Origin: Verrucomicrobiaceae bacterium
GTDB lineage: Bacteria; Verrucomicrobiota; Verrucomicrobiia; Verrucomicrobiales; Verrucomicrobiaceae
Direction of reading: 5' to 3'
DNA length: 64,000 bases
Assembly (NCBI GenBank): GCA_947507875.1
Contig: CANNQP010000005.1
Span: 62,001-126,000 of the forward strand
Shown here: positions 28,654-36,766 of the stretch, piece by piece
Numbering within the stretch: position 1 is the stretch's first letter
Layout of the letters: each line of letters starts with the position of its first letter
The notes under the pieces: generated by a model
What the model saw: only the letters and a program-made list of their open reading frames with translations
What the model was told of the DNA's origin: nothing
Database searches by the model: none
Translations under genes and position numbers: made by a program

Positions 28654-30420
28654 ATGAGAACCGCCTTTTTGATACTGACCTTTTGGGGCGCCTGCGTGAC
28701 CACGGGCTTGGCCCAGCTTGATCTTGTCACTCCAGTTCTGAAAAGCGCACCGGTTTCGATTTCGCTTCTTTCTGAAGTGAAGACCGCAGTTCCTGGGCAA
28801 GCCTTCCAGGTTGCTGTTCGTGTCACCCATCAGGAGCACTGGCACACTTATGGGAAAACTTTACCGCCTGAGGTCATCGGCAAGCCGACCAAGCTCCGGT
28901 GGACTCTGCCTGAAGGATGGTCTGTCGAGGAATTGCCCTGGCCTGCGACGCATGAGGTCGAATCCACCGATGGCAAAAAATCGGTGGGCTACGATGGCAC
29001 GGTCGATTTGCCAGCCAAGATCACGCCTGCTGGCAAGCCTGGCGACGAAGTTCAGCTCTCTGTCATGCTGGATGCCTTGGCCTGTGACCCGAGCAACTGC
29101 CAGCCGGTGAAGCCCGTGGCTTCGCTCAAGCTCTCGCTGGGGATGACAGCCGTGCCCGATGTCGCCTCGGCTGAGGCTTTCACGTCTGCAAAACCTTCAG
29201 CAACCTCACCCGTCCCAGCCAAGCCTAAAGCAGAACCTGAGCGTTCCTTTGCCGGCTACCTGCTCTTCGCCTTCATCGGCGGACTGATCCTGAACATCAT
29301 GCCTTGTGTCTTCCCCGTGTTGGGCATCAAGGTGCTGAGCGTGGTGCAGCAGGCGGGCGAGGACAAAAAGCACGTGTTCATGCATGGCCTGATTTACACC
29401 CTGGGCATCCTGGTCTGCTTCTGGGCGTTGGGTGGATTGGTCGTGGCGTTTGGCAAGGCCTGGGGCTTTCAGCTCCAATCACCAGGCTTTGTCTTCGCCC
29501 TCTGTGCGTTTTTCATGATCTTTTCCCTCAGCATGGCGGGCGTGTTTGAGATTGGCGCCTCCGCCGTCGGCGTGGGCCAGGGCTTGCAGGCGCAGGAAGG
29601 CCTGACGGGCTCTTTCTTCTCGGGGCTGCTGGCCGTGGTGGTGGCCACGCCCTGCTCCGCGCCCTTCCTCGGTTCGGCCCTGGGCTATGCCGTCACGCTG
29701 CCCGCCTTGCAGGCCTTGGTCATGTTTTCCATGATCGGCCTTGGGCTGGCCAGCCCGTTCCTCTTGATGGCACTGTTCCCCGCTCTCGTGTCTGCTTTGC
29801 CACGGCCCGGCGCGTGGATGGAAAGCTTCAAGCAGGGCCTGTCCTTCCTGCTGTTCGGCACGGTGGGGTTTTTGCTTTGGGTACTCACGGGCATGGTGCA
29901 GGGGCAGCCTCTGCTTTTTTCCATGCTCGGCTTGGTGCTCATTGCCATGGGCTGCTGGATCTACGGCCGCTGGTGCCTGCCTCACAAAAAAGCGCGCACG
30001 CGCCAGGTCTCCCTGCTCCTCGCGCTGCTCAGCGTGGCAGGCGGCCTGTGGGCAGGCTGGCCGATGAAGGAGGACAAGTGGGCCGAGTGGTCGCCTGAAA
30101 AAGTCGCCGAACTCCGCGCGGCAGGCGTGCCGGTTTACATCGACTACACCGCGCAGTGGTGCGTGACCTGCCAGGTGAACAAGCGCATCTACAAAAACGA
30201 AGCGCTGAAGAAGCTCATCGCTGACAAAAAAGTAGCTTTGCTGAAGGCCGACTGGACGAACGAAGACCCGCGCATCACCCAGGCCCTTTCGGACCTCGGC
30301 AAAGCCGCGGTGCCGGTGAATGTGCTTTACGTGCCAGGACGTGATGAGCCCGTGGTGCTGCCCGAGCTTTTGTCAGTGGAAAACGTCTCAGCGGCGCTGA
30401 ATCAAATCGACGTCAAGTGA
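28654..30420 (+). CDS. dsbD: DsbD-family thiol:disulfide interchange protein
   Basis: Carries electrons from cytoplasmic thioredoxin across the inner membrane to periplasmic thiol proteins. The 588 residues begin with a signal peptide (MRTAFLILTFWGACVTTGLAQ). An N-terminal periplasmic immunoglobulin-like domain follows (about 22-180). The membrane domain has eight helices, with the redox cysteines Cys218 (MPCVFPVLG) and Cys334 (TPCSAPFLG). The C-terminal thioredoxin domain has the CVTC motif (Cys503/Cys506). The start at 28654 is chosen because it opens the signal peptide; the TTG at 28582 would place 24 polar residues in front. It is convergent with the DUF3445 gene seven nt away. Confidence 0.92.
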   Translation: MRTAFLILTFWGACVTTGLAQLDLVTPVLKSAPVSISLLSEVKTAVPGQAFQVAVRVTHQEHWHTYGKTLPPEVIGKPTKLRWTLPEGWSVEELPWPATHEVESTDGKKSVGYDGTVDLPAKITPAGKPGDEVQLSVMLDALACDPSNCQPVKPVASLKLSLGMTAVPDVASAEAFTSAKPSATSPVPAKPKAEPERSFAGYLLFAFIGGLILNIMPCVFPVLGIKVLSVVQQAGEDKKHVFMHGLIYTLGILVCFWALGGLVVAFGKAWGFQLQSPGFVFALCAFFMIFSLSMAGVFEIGASAVGVGQGLQAQEGLTGSFFSGLLAVVVATPCSAPFLGSALGYAVTLPALQALVMFSMIGLGLASPFLLMALFPALVSALPRPGAWMESFKQGLSFLLFGTVGFLLWVLTGMVQGQPLLFSMLGLVLIAMGCWIYGRWCLPHKKARTRQVSLLLALLSVAGGLWAGWPMKEDKWAEWSPEKVAELRAAGVPVYIDYTAQWCVTCQVNKRIYKNEALKKLIADKKVALLKADWTNEDPRITQALSDLGKAAVPVNVLYVPGRDEPVVLPELLSVENVSAALNQIDVK

Positions 30421-30427
30421 CCCGCCA

Positions 30428-31195
30428 TCATGGCCGTGCTTCCAGTTCGGCCAGCAGCGCAGGAAGCGCGGCCGTTAGGGCCTTGTAGGCGGCCATCGAA
30501 CTCGTCATGCTCGACAGGGAGCGATGCAACCGTGGGGCAAGGCCGGGAAGTGCCGCGATATCACTCAGCCGGTGGCAAGTGATGCGAATCCCGAACAGCA
30601 CCGCTCGGCTTTCGGGCAGACGCAGCAGGCATTGGTGTTCCAGCCGCAGCCAAGTTGTGTCGAGCGTGGCTTCCGGGCCCAGTCGCGGCCTTTGGCGTGA
30701 GGGATGATGATCTAGCTCCGCATCGGCGGCCAGCCCCCAGTTTTCGCGCAGCCACAGCGGTCCGGGTTCGAGCTTCTGAAAAAAAGTCGCGATGCTGGAG
30801 CCAAGCTTGGTTTCTAGATCCGGCACAGGCCCGTGAACCTCAGGCAGCGATTGGCCCAGCTTCTCCGGCAAAGACCAGGCCGAGGGAAAGACCACTTCTC
30901 CCGCGATCACCTTCAGCGGGCTGCGCTCTTCAGGTGCCGCAAGCAGCACCCAATCCGGCTCAGGTTGGTCAGAGAAACGCAGCCTCCAGGCCCTTGCCTC
31001 TGCCAGCGCGACTTCAGCTTCAGCCAAGCTCGCCGCATAAAGCGAAGGCGACTCCTCAAGCCAGTGCTGGCGCTGCCTGGCCAAGCTTCCCCTAGCATCC
31101 CAATCCTGCCAAAAAGCACCTGCCTCACCTCGACGCAGGCCCATCGCGGGTCGGTGATCCCGGTCAGGGAAAAGACGCTGCCAGTCGGGTGTCAT
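30428..31195 (-). CDS. DUF3445 protein, heme-dependent oxidative N-demethylase-like
   Basis: A 255-residue protein of the DUF3445 family. The N-terminus MGLR and the RLEHQCLLRLPESRAVLFGIRI segment near residues 190-215 match family signatures. Some members are heme-dependent oxidative N-demethylases that oxidise dimethylamine-like substrates. The substrate here cannot be told from sequence. It starts eight nt after the VC0807-like gene's stop, so co-transcription with it and deoA is likely. A longer frame from 31474 would only run through the upstream gene in another frame and was rejected. Confidence 0.7.
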   Translation of the reverse strand: MTPDWQRLFPDRDHRPAMGLRRGEAGAFWQDWDARGSLARQRQHWLEESPSLYAASLAEAEVALAEARAWRLRFSDQPEPDWVLLAAPEERSPLKVIAGEVVFPSAWSLPEKLGQSLPEVHGPVPDLETKLGSSIATFFQKLEPGPLWLRENWGLAADAELDHHPSRQRPRLGPEATLDTTWLRLEHQCLLRLPESRAVLFGIRITCHRLSDIAALPGLAPRLHRSLSSMTSSMAAYKALTAALPALLAELEARP

Positions 31196-31203
31196 CTCAG
31201 CGT

Positions 31204-31932
31204 TCAGCCCACCCTCCGGCGCACGGTTTGACCAGGGCTCATCAGGTCGGCGCGTTCCAGGCCGGTGAGCTGCTCGATCCGGCGCAGCAGCCACAGCAGC
31301 AGGGCCATCGTGGCGGCGATCATGGGCACGCCGATGACGATGAAGCCTACCCAATTTTGCCGTCCGATGGCCTTCGTGTAAGCTTCCGAGCCGGGTTCGG
31401 TGCCTTGCAGGTAATAGAGCACCAGCGCGGCATTGGCGATGGCGGAGAGCAGCATCGTGCCGGCTAGCGCCCACGAGGCTCGGCTGAGCAGCGCCTGAAA
31501 GCGCAGGCGTCGGTCACCTGTTTCCAGCGCGGCATTCAGCATCGTATGATTGATCACCTGCGGGTTTAGCAGCAGTTCCGAGACGAGGGGTTTGCCAAAG
31601 CGGAAGCTGAGGGGAAAGGCCAGGCCGAGGAAGATGGGAAAGGCGGCTTCCTTCACGGCAAACCAAACCGCATTGAGATTCAGCAACCCGAGACCTCCCG
31701 TGATGATCACCGCCACGAGGCCGAGAATGGAGAAAAAGTTCAGCCCGCGCTTCTGCATGACACACCAGACACCAAAGCCGAGTGGCATGAGGAGTGCCAC
31801 GACGAGAGCCCAGGCGGGGCCTAGACGCTCTGGCTTGCTCAAGCTCTCCAGCACCACGGAGGGTAGGATGACCGTGAGCAGCAGGTCCATCATCGGATGT
31901 GGAGGTTCGGCAGGGGGCTTGGCGGGGTTCAT
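31204..31932 (-). CDS. VC0807-family integral membrane protein
   Basis: A 242-residue membrane protein with about six hydrophobic segments (first near residues 13-30, LLLTVILPSVVLESL). The spacing and the conserved PLSFRFGKPLV and FQALLSRASWALAGTMLLSA segments suggest the VC0807 family, whose function is unknown. The ATG at 31932 is chosen over a TTG 13 codons upstream. It sits between deoA (54 nt upstream) and the DUF3445 gene (eight nt downstream) on the same strand. Confidence 0.65.
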   Translation of the reverse strand: MNPAKPPAEPPHPMMDLLLTVILPSVVLESLSKPERLGPAWALVVALLMPLGFGVWCVMQKRGLNFFSILGLVAVIITGGLGLLNLNAVWFAVKEAAFPIFLGLAFPLSFRFGKPLVSELLLNPQVINHTMLNAALETGDRRLRFQALLSRASWALAGTMLLSAIANAALVLYYLQGTEPGSEAYTKAIGRQNWVGFIVIGVPMIAATMALLLWLLRRIEQLTGLERADLMSPGQTVRRRVG

Positions 31933-31986
31933 GTATTCACCATCTGAAGCAGCGCACGGCAGGCTTGGCAAATCCGCATCGGTGGC

Positions 31987-33219
31987 TCACTCGATCTGAA
32001 GGCCGCTGCTGATCGTGTGCGCAGCTTGCTCGGCAGCGGATTGACTGCGGGCATGGATGCGTAGCAGCGTCTCACCCAAGGTCACCTCACGACCGGTTTT
32101 GGCAATCTGGTCGCAGCCCACGGCGAAGTCGATGCTGTCTGCCGCCCGGGCACGACCTGCGCCAAGCTCCAGCACGGCTTGCCCCACGGCGCGGGCGTCC
32201 ATTTTCATCAGCCTGCCGCTTCTGTCCGCGCGCAGCTCATGGATGACGGGTGCCGCGTGGATGTCAGCCAGCCGCAGCAGGTCCGCAGGCCGTCCGCCCT
32301 GGGCGGCCACCATGGCCTGGAACTTTTCCCAGGCCGCGCCGCTGTGCAGGAGCTGGCGCAGCTGCTCGGGCGAGGAGATGGAAACGGCGGCGCACAGGTC
32401 GATGACAATGGCTTCCAGGTCCGGCGGGCCTTCGCCACGCAGGCAGCGCACGGCCTCGATGACCTCCAACGCGTTGCCAGCGGCCTCGCCCGTGGGTTCA
32501 TCCATGCGGCTCAGGCGCACCTCAGCGCGCACGCCCAGGGCCCGGCCGGTTGCCACCATGCTCTGAGCCAGCTCCTTCGCGGCGGCTTCCGTCTTCATGA
32601 AGGCACCGCTACCGTGCTTCACATCCAGCACCAGTCGGTCTAGCCCCTCGGCCAGCTTTTTGCTCAAGATGCTGGCCGTGATCAGCGGCACGCTAGGCAC
32701 GGTGCCGGTCACATCGCGCAGCGCATAGAGCTTCTTGTCGGCGGGGCAAATGTCATCCGTCTGGCCGACCATGACGCAGCCGATGCGCTCGATCACCTGA
32801 TGGATCTCCGCCTCGCTCAGCCGGGTGCGGAAGCCGGGGATGGCCTCCAGTTTGTCCAGGGTGCCGCCGGTGATGCCCAGCCCGCGCCCCGAGATCATGG
32901 GCACCCAGACGCCATCGCAGGCGAGCAGAGGGGCGATGATGAGGCTCGTTTTGTCGCCAATGCCCCCCGTGCTATGCTTGTCCACGCGTAGGGGGGCCTT
33001 GTGGGGCCATTCCAGCGTGCGGCCGCTGCGCAGCATCGCGAGCGTGAGGGCAGAGGTTTCCTGCGTCGTCATGCCGCGCAGGAGGATGGCCATGGCCAGT
33101 GCGCTCATCTGGTAGTCTGGCATGTCTCCGGCGGTGAAAGCCGCGATCAGGTACTGGATTTCCTCGGGCAGCAGCTCGCCGCCGTCGCGCTTGCGTTCGA
33201 TGAGCGTGGGAATGTGCAT
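31987..33219 (-). CDS. deoA: Thymidine/pyrimidine-nucleoside phosphorylase
   Basis: Splits thymidine or uridine/deoxyuridine with phosphate to the base and (deoxy)ribose-1-phosphate in nucleoside salvage. At 410 residues it is slightly shorter than E. coli DeoA. The phosphate-binding motif KHSTGGIGDKTSLI (from residue 80) and the signature SGRGLGITGGTLDKLEAIPGF (from residue 109) are intact. The remaining alpha/beta domain and C-terminal part end normally. Thymidine specificity over general pyrimidine specificity cannot be decided. It is first of the deoA-VC0807-DUF3445 unit and divergent from pyrF. Confidence 0.9.
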   Translation of the reverse strand: MHIPTLIERKRDGGELLPEEIQYLIAAFTAGDMPDYQMSALAMAILLRGMTTQETSALTLAMLRSGRTLEWPHKAPLRVDKHSTGGIGDKTSLIIAPLLACDGVWVPMISGRGLGITGGTLDKLEAIPGFRTRLSEAEIHQVIERIGCVMVGQTDDICPADKKLYALRDVTGTVPSVPLITASILSKKLAEGLDRLVLDVKHGSGAFMKTEAAAKELAQSMVATGRALGVRAEVRLSRMDEPTGEAAGNALEVIEAVRCLRGEGPPDLEAIVIDLCAAVSISSPEQLRQLLHSGAAWEKFQAMVAAQGGRPADLLRLADIHAAPVIHELRADRSGRLMKMDARAVGQAVLELGAGRARAADSIDFAVGCDQIAKTGREVTLGETLLRIHARSQSAAEQAAHTISSGLQIE

Positions 33220-33399
33220 GGCGACATCGAAGCGCAGATGCCTTCAGCAGGGAAGGGGAAATGCATGCCGGTGGTCTTGCCCATACCCAAGCGTCGGGCC
33301 AGACTTGGCGAGTTTCAGCGTCTGGTGGCCTGAAATCTATCGTTCGTGGTGTTGGCGGGCCTTGCCTGTAAGGAAACTTGGCCTAAAGCCAGTTCATCC

Positions 33400-34155
33400 A
33401 TGACTTTTCGTGACAAGCTCGAACAACGCATCTCCGCCACCGGCTCCAATCTCTGCGTGGGGCTGGATCTCCGTGTGACTCAGGCCGACGACGCCTCCTT
33501 GGCCCTGATTCAGAGGATCATCGAAGAGACGCTGCCCTATGCTGCTGCCTACAAGCCGAACTCCGCCTACTTTGAGGCGCTGGGCTGGCGTGGGGTGAAG
33601 CTGCTGGCCGATGCCCTGAAGGCCATTCCTTCCGAAGTGCCCATCGTGCTGGATGTGAAGCGTGGCGATATCGGCGAGACCCAAGGCTACTACGCCAAGG
33701 CCGCCTATGACGAGCTGGGCGTCGATGCTGTGACGCTGAATCCCTACATGGGCCGCGACACCCTCGAGCCTTTTTTGAAATATGCCGACAAGGGTATCTA
33801 CCTGCTGGGCGTCACTTCGAACGCCGGAGCCGCGGACGTGGAGCTGCAAACGCTCGCGGATGGACGGCAGGTATTTGAAATCGTCGCCGGCATGACCCAG
33901 GCCAGCCCACAGATGGGACTCGTCATTGGCCTGACCAATGCTGCCAGCGACGTACTGGCCAAAACCCCCGACGTGCCGCTGCTGATCCCTGGCCTGGGTG
34001 CCCAGGGCGGTGACCTTCAGTCGCTGAAAGGCTCAGGCCGCCAAGCCCCGCTGTTGGTCAATGTCTCGCGTGGCATCCTAACGCTGGAGGCGGGCAGCAC
34101 CTACGCCGACAAGGCACGCCACTGGATGTCCGCCATCCAGTCCGCGCTGGCCTGA
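33400..34155 (+). CDS. pyrF: Orotidine 5'-phosphate decarboxylase (type 2)
   Basis: Last step of UMP synthesis, decarboxylating OMP. The 251 residues form a TIM barrel. VLDVKRGDIGET carries the catalytic Lys-Asp network in the order typical of the type 2 subfamily. FEALGWRGVKLLADAL and TLNPYMGRDTLEPFL are also type 2 features, and LLIPGLGAQGGD with LLVNVSRGI binds the phosphate. The ATG at 33400 is preferred; an upstream GTG adds 18 residues unlike the family. No other pyrimidine gene is nearby, although deoA of pyrimidine salvage is divergent. Confidence 0.95.
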   Translation: MTFRDKLEQRISATGSNLCVGLDLRVTQADDASLALIQRIIEETLPYAAAYKPNSAYFEALGWRGVKLLADALKAIPSEVPIVLDVKRGDIGETQGYYAKAAYDELGVDAVTLNPYMGRDTLEPFLKYADKGIYLLGVTSNAGAADVELQTLADGRQVFEIVAGMTQASPQMGLVIGLTNAASDVLAKTPDVPLLIPGLGAQGGDLQSLKGSGRQAPLLVNVSRGILTLEAGSTYADKARHWMSAIQSALA

Positions 34156-34160
34156 GGGCT

Positions 34161-36182
34161 TCAGGGCAGCGGTGCCAGCAGGGCCTGACGCAGACCCACC
34201 TCGCCATCAAAGGCGATGAAGTTCAGCTGCGCTTTGAGCGCTGCCAGCACGGGATGTTTGGCCGTGGTCTGCGTTCCGGCAAACTCCACCGTGAGAGCAT
34301 CGCCCCGGAAGGTCAGGCGCAGCGTCTGCCATTCGCTGGCTTTGAACTTCACCCGAGTTTTGCCCAGCGGCACGGTGGCGTCGGTGCTCTCGCCCTTGCT
34401 CGGGTTTTTCGCCACTTCCACAAAGGCCCTCGACAGCACGATGCGGAAGCTTTCTCCCGCCTCCGTGTGAATGCGCAGCGAATGGCGATCCGCCTCGCCC
34501 AGCAGGATCTGGAATTCCAGCACGCCATCCCGCAGCGCGACCGGACCCGTGAGCGCGCTGCCCTTGTCTCCTGCGCGGCCAAACATCGCATCCCCCTTGG
34601 CGGCCCAAACCTTGCCTTGGCTGGATGGGAAGGCCTTCAGGTCCACAGGCTCGGCCTTCTTCAGCGGCGGCAGTGGTGGAAACGCGGCCTTGGGTTTCAC
34701 GCCTGCCGGCGGCAGCTCTCGGCTGTAACCCCCATCGCGGTAGCGGTTCAGCAGCGCTTCGAGCTCCTTGACGACCTCGGGACGCTGCGCGGCGATGTCC
34801 TGTGCCTCGGCGATGTCGTTTTTCAGATCAAAAAGCAGGCGCTGATACTGCGCGGCATGCGCCTTCTTGGCCGCAGGCTTCACATCATCCGCAGGCAGGC
34901 CCTCGATCCATTTGTGCGAGCCTTTGCGGATGGCGAAGACGCCATCTGCGCTGTGCACGATCACATCCGGCCGCTGCGGGCCTTCATACTTCTCGCCCAG
35001 CCAGGCTTTTGACACATCGTGGCTGTCCTCTGCGCCTTCACTAGCCTTGGGCAAAGCATAGCCGGTGATCGCGGCCACGCTGGCCAGGGTATCCACGATG
35101 CTGATCGTCTCATCGCACACCGTGCCTGCGGGCACATGGCCGGGCCAGCGCATGAGGTAGGGCACGCGGAAGCCGCCCTCCCACACATCGTGCTTGCCAC
35201 CGCGGAACGGCCCCACGGGCTTCAGGCCAGCCTTCTGCGCATCGGTCTGCACCAAGTTCGCATTCTCCGGCTTGTTCACACCTCCGTTGTCGCTGCTGAA
35301 GATGACCAGCGTGTCCTTGGCGAAGCCTTTTTGATCCAGCACCTCCAGCACACGGCCCACGCTGAGGTCCAGGTCGCTGATGAAGTCACAAAACGGCCCG
35401 CCCTTGCTTTTGCCCGCCGTGGCCTTCGAGGGCGTGATGGGATTGTGAACCGCCACGGGCGTGAAATAGACAAAGAAGGGCTTCTCCGCGCTTTGCTGGC
35501 CGATCCAGTTCACGATCTTGTCCGTGAGCGTCTCCATCACGTTTTCATCGACGCGCTTGGGTGCGTTCAGGTCGAGCGTCTTCACCGCTTTGCCCTTCTG
35601 CTGGCCCATGGTCACGTAGGGCGGGCTGGGCTGCGACGGGCTTTCCTTGTTCAAGCCATAGACCCAGTGGTTTTCGACATACACGCCGCTCAGGTCGCCG
35701 TGATTCGCCGGCACGCCGAAGTGGTAGTCGAAGCCGATCTCCAGCGGTCCGGGCTTCAGCTCCTTCGTGTAGTCGCATTTCTCCGCCGTGCCATAGCCGA
35801 GGTGCCACTTGCCCACCGCCGCGCAGTGGTAGCCCTGTGATTTAAGCATCGAAGCTATCGTCAGCCGCGTCGTCTCGATGTGCAGCGGCGCAGTGGTGCC
35901 CAGCACCTCGCTGATCAAGGAGGTGCGCCAGCAGTAGCGTCCGGTCATCAGCGAGTAGCGCGTGGGCGAGCACACGGACGAAGTGGTGAGCGCATCGGTG
36001 AAGCGCCGGCCTTGTTTGGCGAGACGATCGAGGTTTGGCGTGCTCACCAGTTCGGGATTCGCGCCGTAGCAGCCCAGGCTGCCCCAGCCGAAGTCATCGC
36101 TGAGAATGATGACCACGTTGGGTCGATCCGCCGCCGTGGCGAACTGGAGCAGGCAGAGCAAAAGAAGGGCAAATCGTTTCAT
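34161..36182 (-). CDS. Secreted sulfatase (formylglycine type)
   Basis: A type I sulfatase that hydrolyses sulfate esters, probably of polysaccharides or aryl sulfates. It has a signal peptide (MKRFALLLLCLLQFATA) and then the metal motif ILSDDFGWGSLGCYG. The CSPTR motif has Cys71, which must be converted to formylglycine by an FGE or anSME enzyme. SSDNGG and GKWHLG are also conserved. The catalytic domain runs to about 530. The last 140 residues look like a beta-sandwich accessory domain. The start at 36182 opens the signal peptide. A DUF1553 protein and a solute symporter lie nearby; sulfated-glycan use is a reasonable guess. Confidence 0.92.
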   Translation of the reverse strand: MKRFALLLLCLLQFATAADRPNVVIILSDDFGWGSLGCYGANPELVSTPNLDRLAKQGRRFTDALTTSSVCSPTRYSLMTGRYCWRTSLISEVLGTTAPLHIETTRLTIASMLKSQGYHCAAVGKWHLGYGTAEKCDYTKELKPGPLEIGFDYHFGVPANHGDLSGVYVENHWVYGLNKESPSQPSPPYVTMGQQKGKAVKTLDLNAPKRVDENVMETLTDKIVNWIGQQSAEKPFFVYFTPVAVHNPITPSKATAGKSKGGPFCDFISDLDLSVGRVLEVLDQKGFAKDTLVIFSSDNGGVNKPENANLVQTDAQKAGLKPVGPFRGGKHDVWEGGFRVPYLMRWPGHVPAGTVCDETISIVDTLASVAAITGYALPKASEGAEDSHDVSKAWLGEKYEGPQRPDVIVHSADGVFAIRKGSHKWIEGLPADDVKPAAKKAHAAQYQRLLFDLKNDIAEAQDIAAQRPEVVKELEALLNRYRDGGYSRELPPAGVKPKAAFPPLPPLKKAEPVDLKAFPSSQGKVWAAKGDAMFGRAGDKGSALTGPVALRDGVLEFQILLGEADRHSLRIHTEAGESFRIVLSRAFVEVAKNPSKGESTDATVPLGKTRVKFKASEWQTLRLTFRGDALTVEFAGTQTTAKHPVLAALKAQLNFIAFDGEVGLRQALLAPLP

Positions 36183-36266
36183 GGCGCGCCCTGGAACGCG
36201 GTTCTTCCGCGTGACTTGCAGGGGGAATTCACCGGGGTTTGCTTGCTCTGGCAGTTTCGATCTGTT

Positions 36267-36449
36267 ATGACTCAAGTCATGATCGCAGCCGCCGAACTCA
36301 TCGACAGTTTGGGCGAGGATGACTGGAGCATGGAGTCTCTGGCAGCTCTTGCTGATGAGCGTGATGCCATGCTGGAAAACGGCAGCATCCGTACCATGAC
36401 CTATGATCAGTTTCTTTCTGGCCTGAAGTTCTCCAGCGAAGCTGCATGA
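36267..36449 (+). CDS. Putative addiction-module antitoxin
   Basis: A small acidic protein of 60 residues (56 from the second Met at 36279), Ala/Leu/Glu-rich in the middle, ending with a TMTYDQFLSGLK-type segment. Its size and the four-base overlap (ATGA) with a RelE/ParE-like toxin frame indicate a type II antitoxin of the short addiction-module component kind. It has no recognisable ribbon-helix-helix or HTH motif that I can prove. It is divergent from the sulfatase gene across an 84-nt gap. The partner toxin has an internal stop. Confidence 0.6.
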   Translation: MTQVMIAAAELIDSLGEDDWSMESLAALADERDAMLENGSIRTMTYDQFLSGLKFSSEAA

Positions 36450-36745
36450 ACCTGGAGTTTGATCCAGCTGTCCAGCGTGATGTGAACGAGACGGTGGCCT
36501 ACTATGAAAAGCAAGGCAGCCCTGCGCTGGCGCAGCGTTTTTTCAAAGCGGTGCAAGCGTAGTTGGCCAAGATTGCCGCACACCCTGAGCGCTTTTTGTC
36601 TTATCCACCCGCCCCCAGGTATCAGCGTTCGTTTGTCCCGGGTTTTCCTCATGTGATCCTTTTCCGCGTGAAAGAGGAAGTGACGCGCATTCTCGTCATC
36701 AAGCATCAGAGGATGCATCCGCGGGCAGGGCCGACACGCTGGTGA
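36446..36745 (+). pseudogene. RelE/ParE-family toxin interrupted by an amber codon
   Basis: The frame starts at ATG 36446, overlapping the antitoxin stop. It reads MNLEFDPAVQRDVNETVAYY..., reaches TAG at 36560-36562 (codon 39), then continues in frame to TGA at 36743-36745. Both halves match one RelE/ParE toxin of about 99 residues: N-terminal helices with FFKAVQA before the stop, and HPERF, HVILFRVKEEVTRILVIKHQ and a C-terminal RW after it. One change (for example GAG to TAG) explains the defect. The second half has an unlikely TTG start. The toxin is presumably inactive unless the stop is suppressed. Confidence 0.75.
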
Positions 36746-36766
36746 TGCCATTCCCGCCCCAGGGAG

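Noticed and set aside
36560..36562. Pyrrolysine or other recoding at the toxin TAG
   Set aside because: No recoding signal or Pyl machinery is visible, and toxins of this family have no special residue there; a point mutation is simpler.
36563..36745. A separate 60-codon gene starting at TTG 36563
   Set aside because: It is the second half of the RelE/ParE-like toxin after the amber codon, in the same frame, with no ribosome site.
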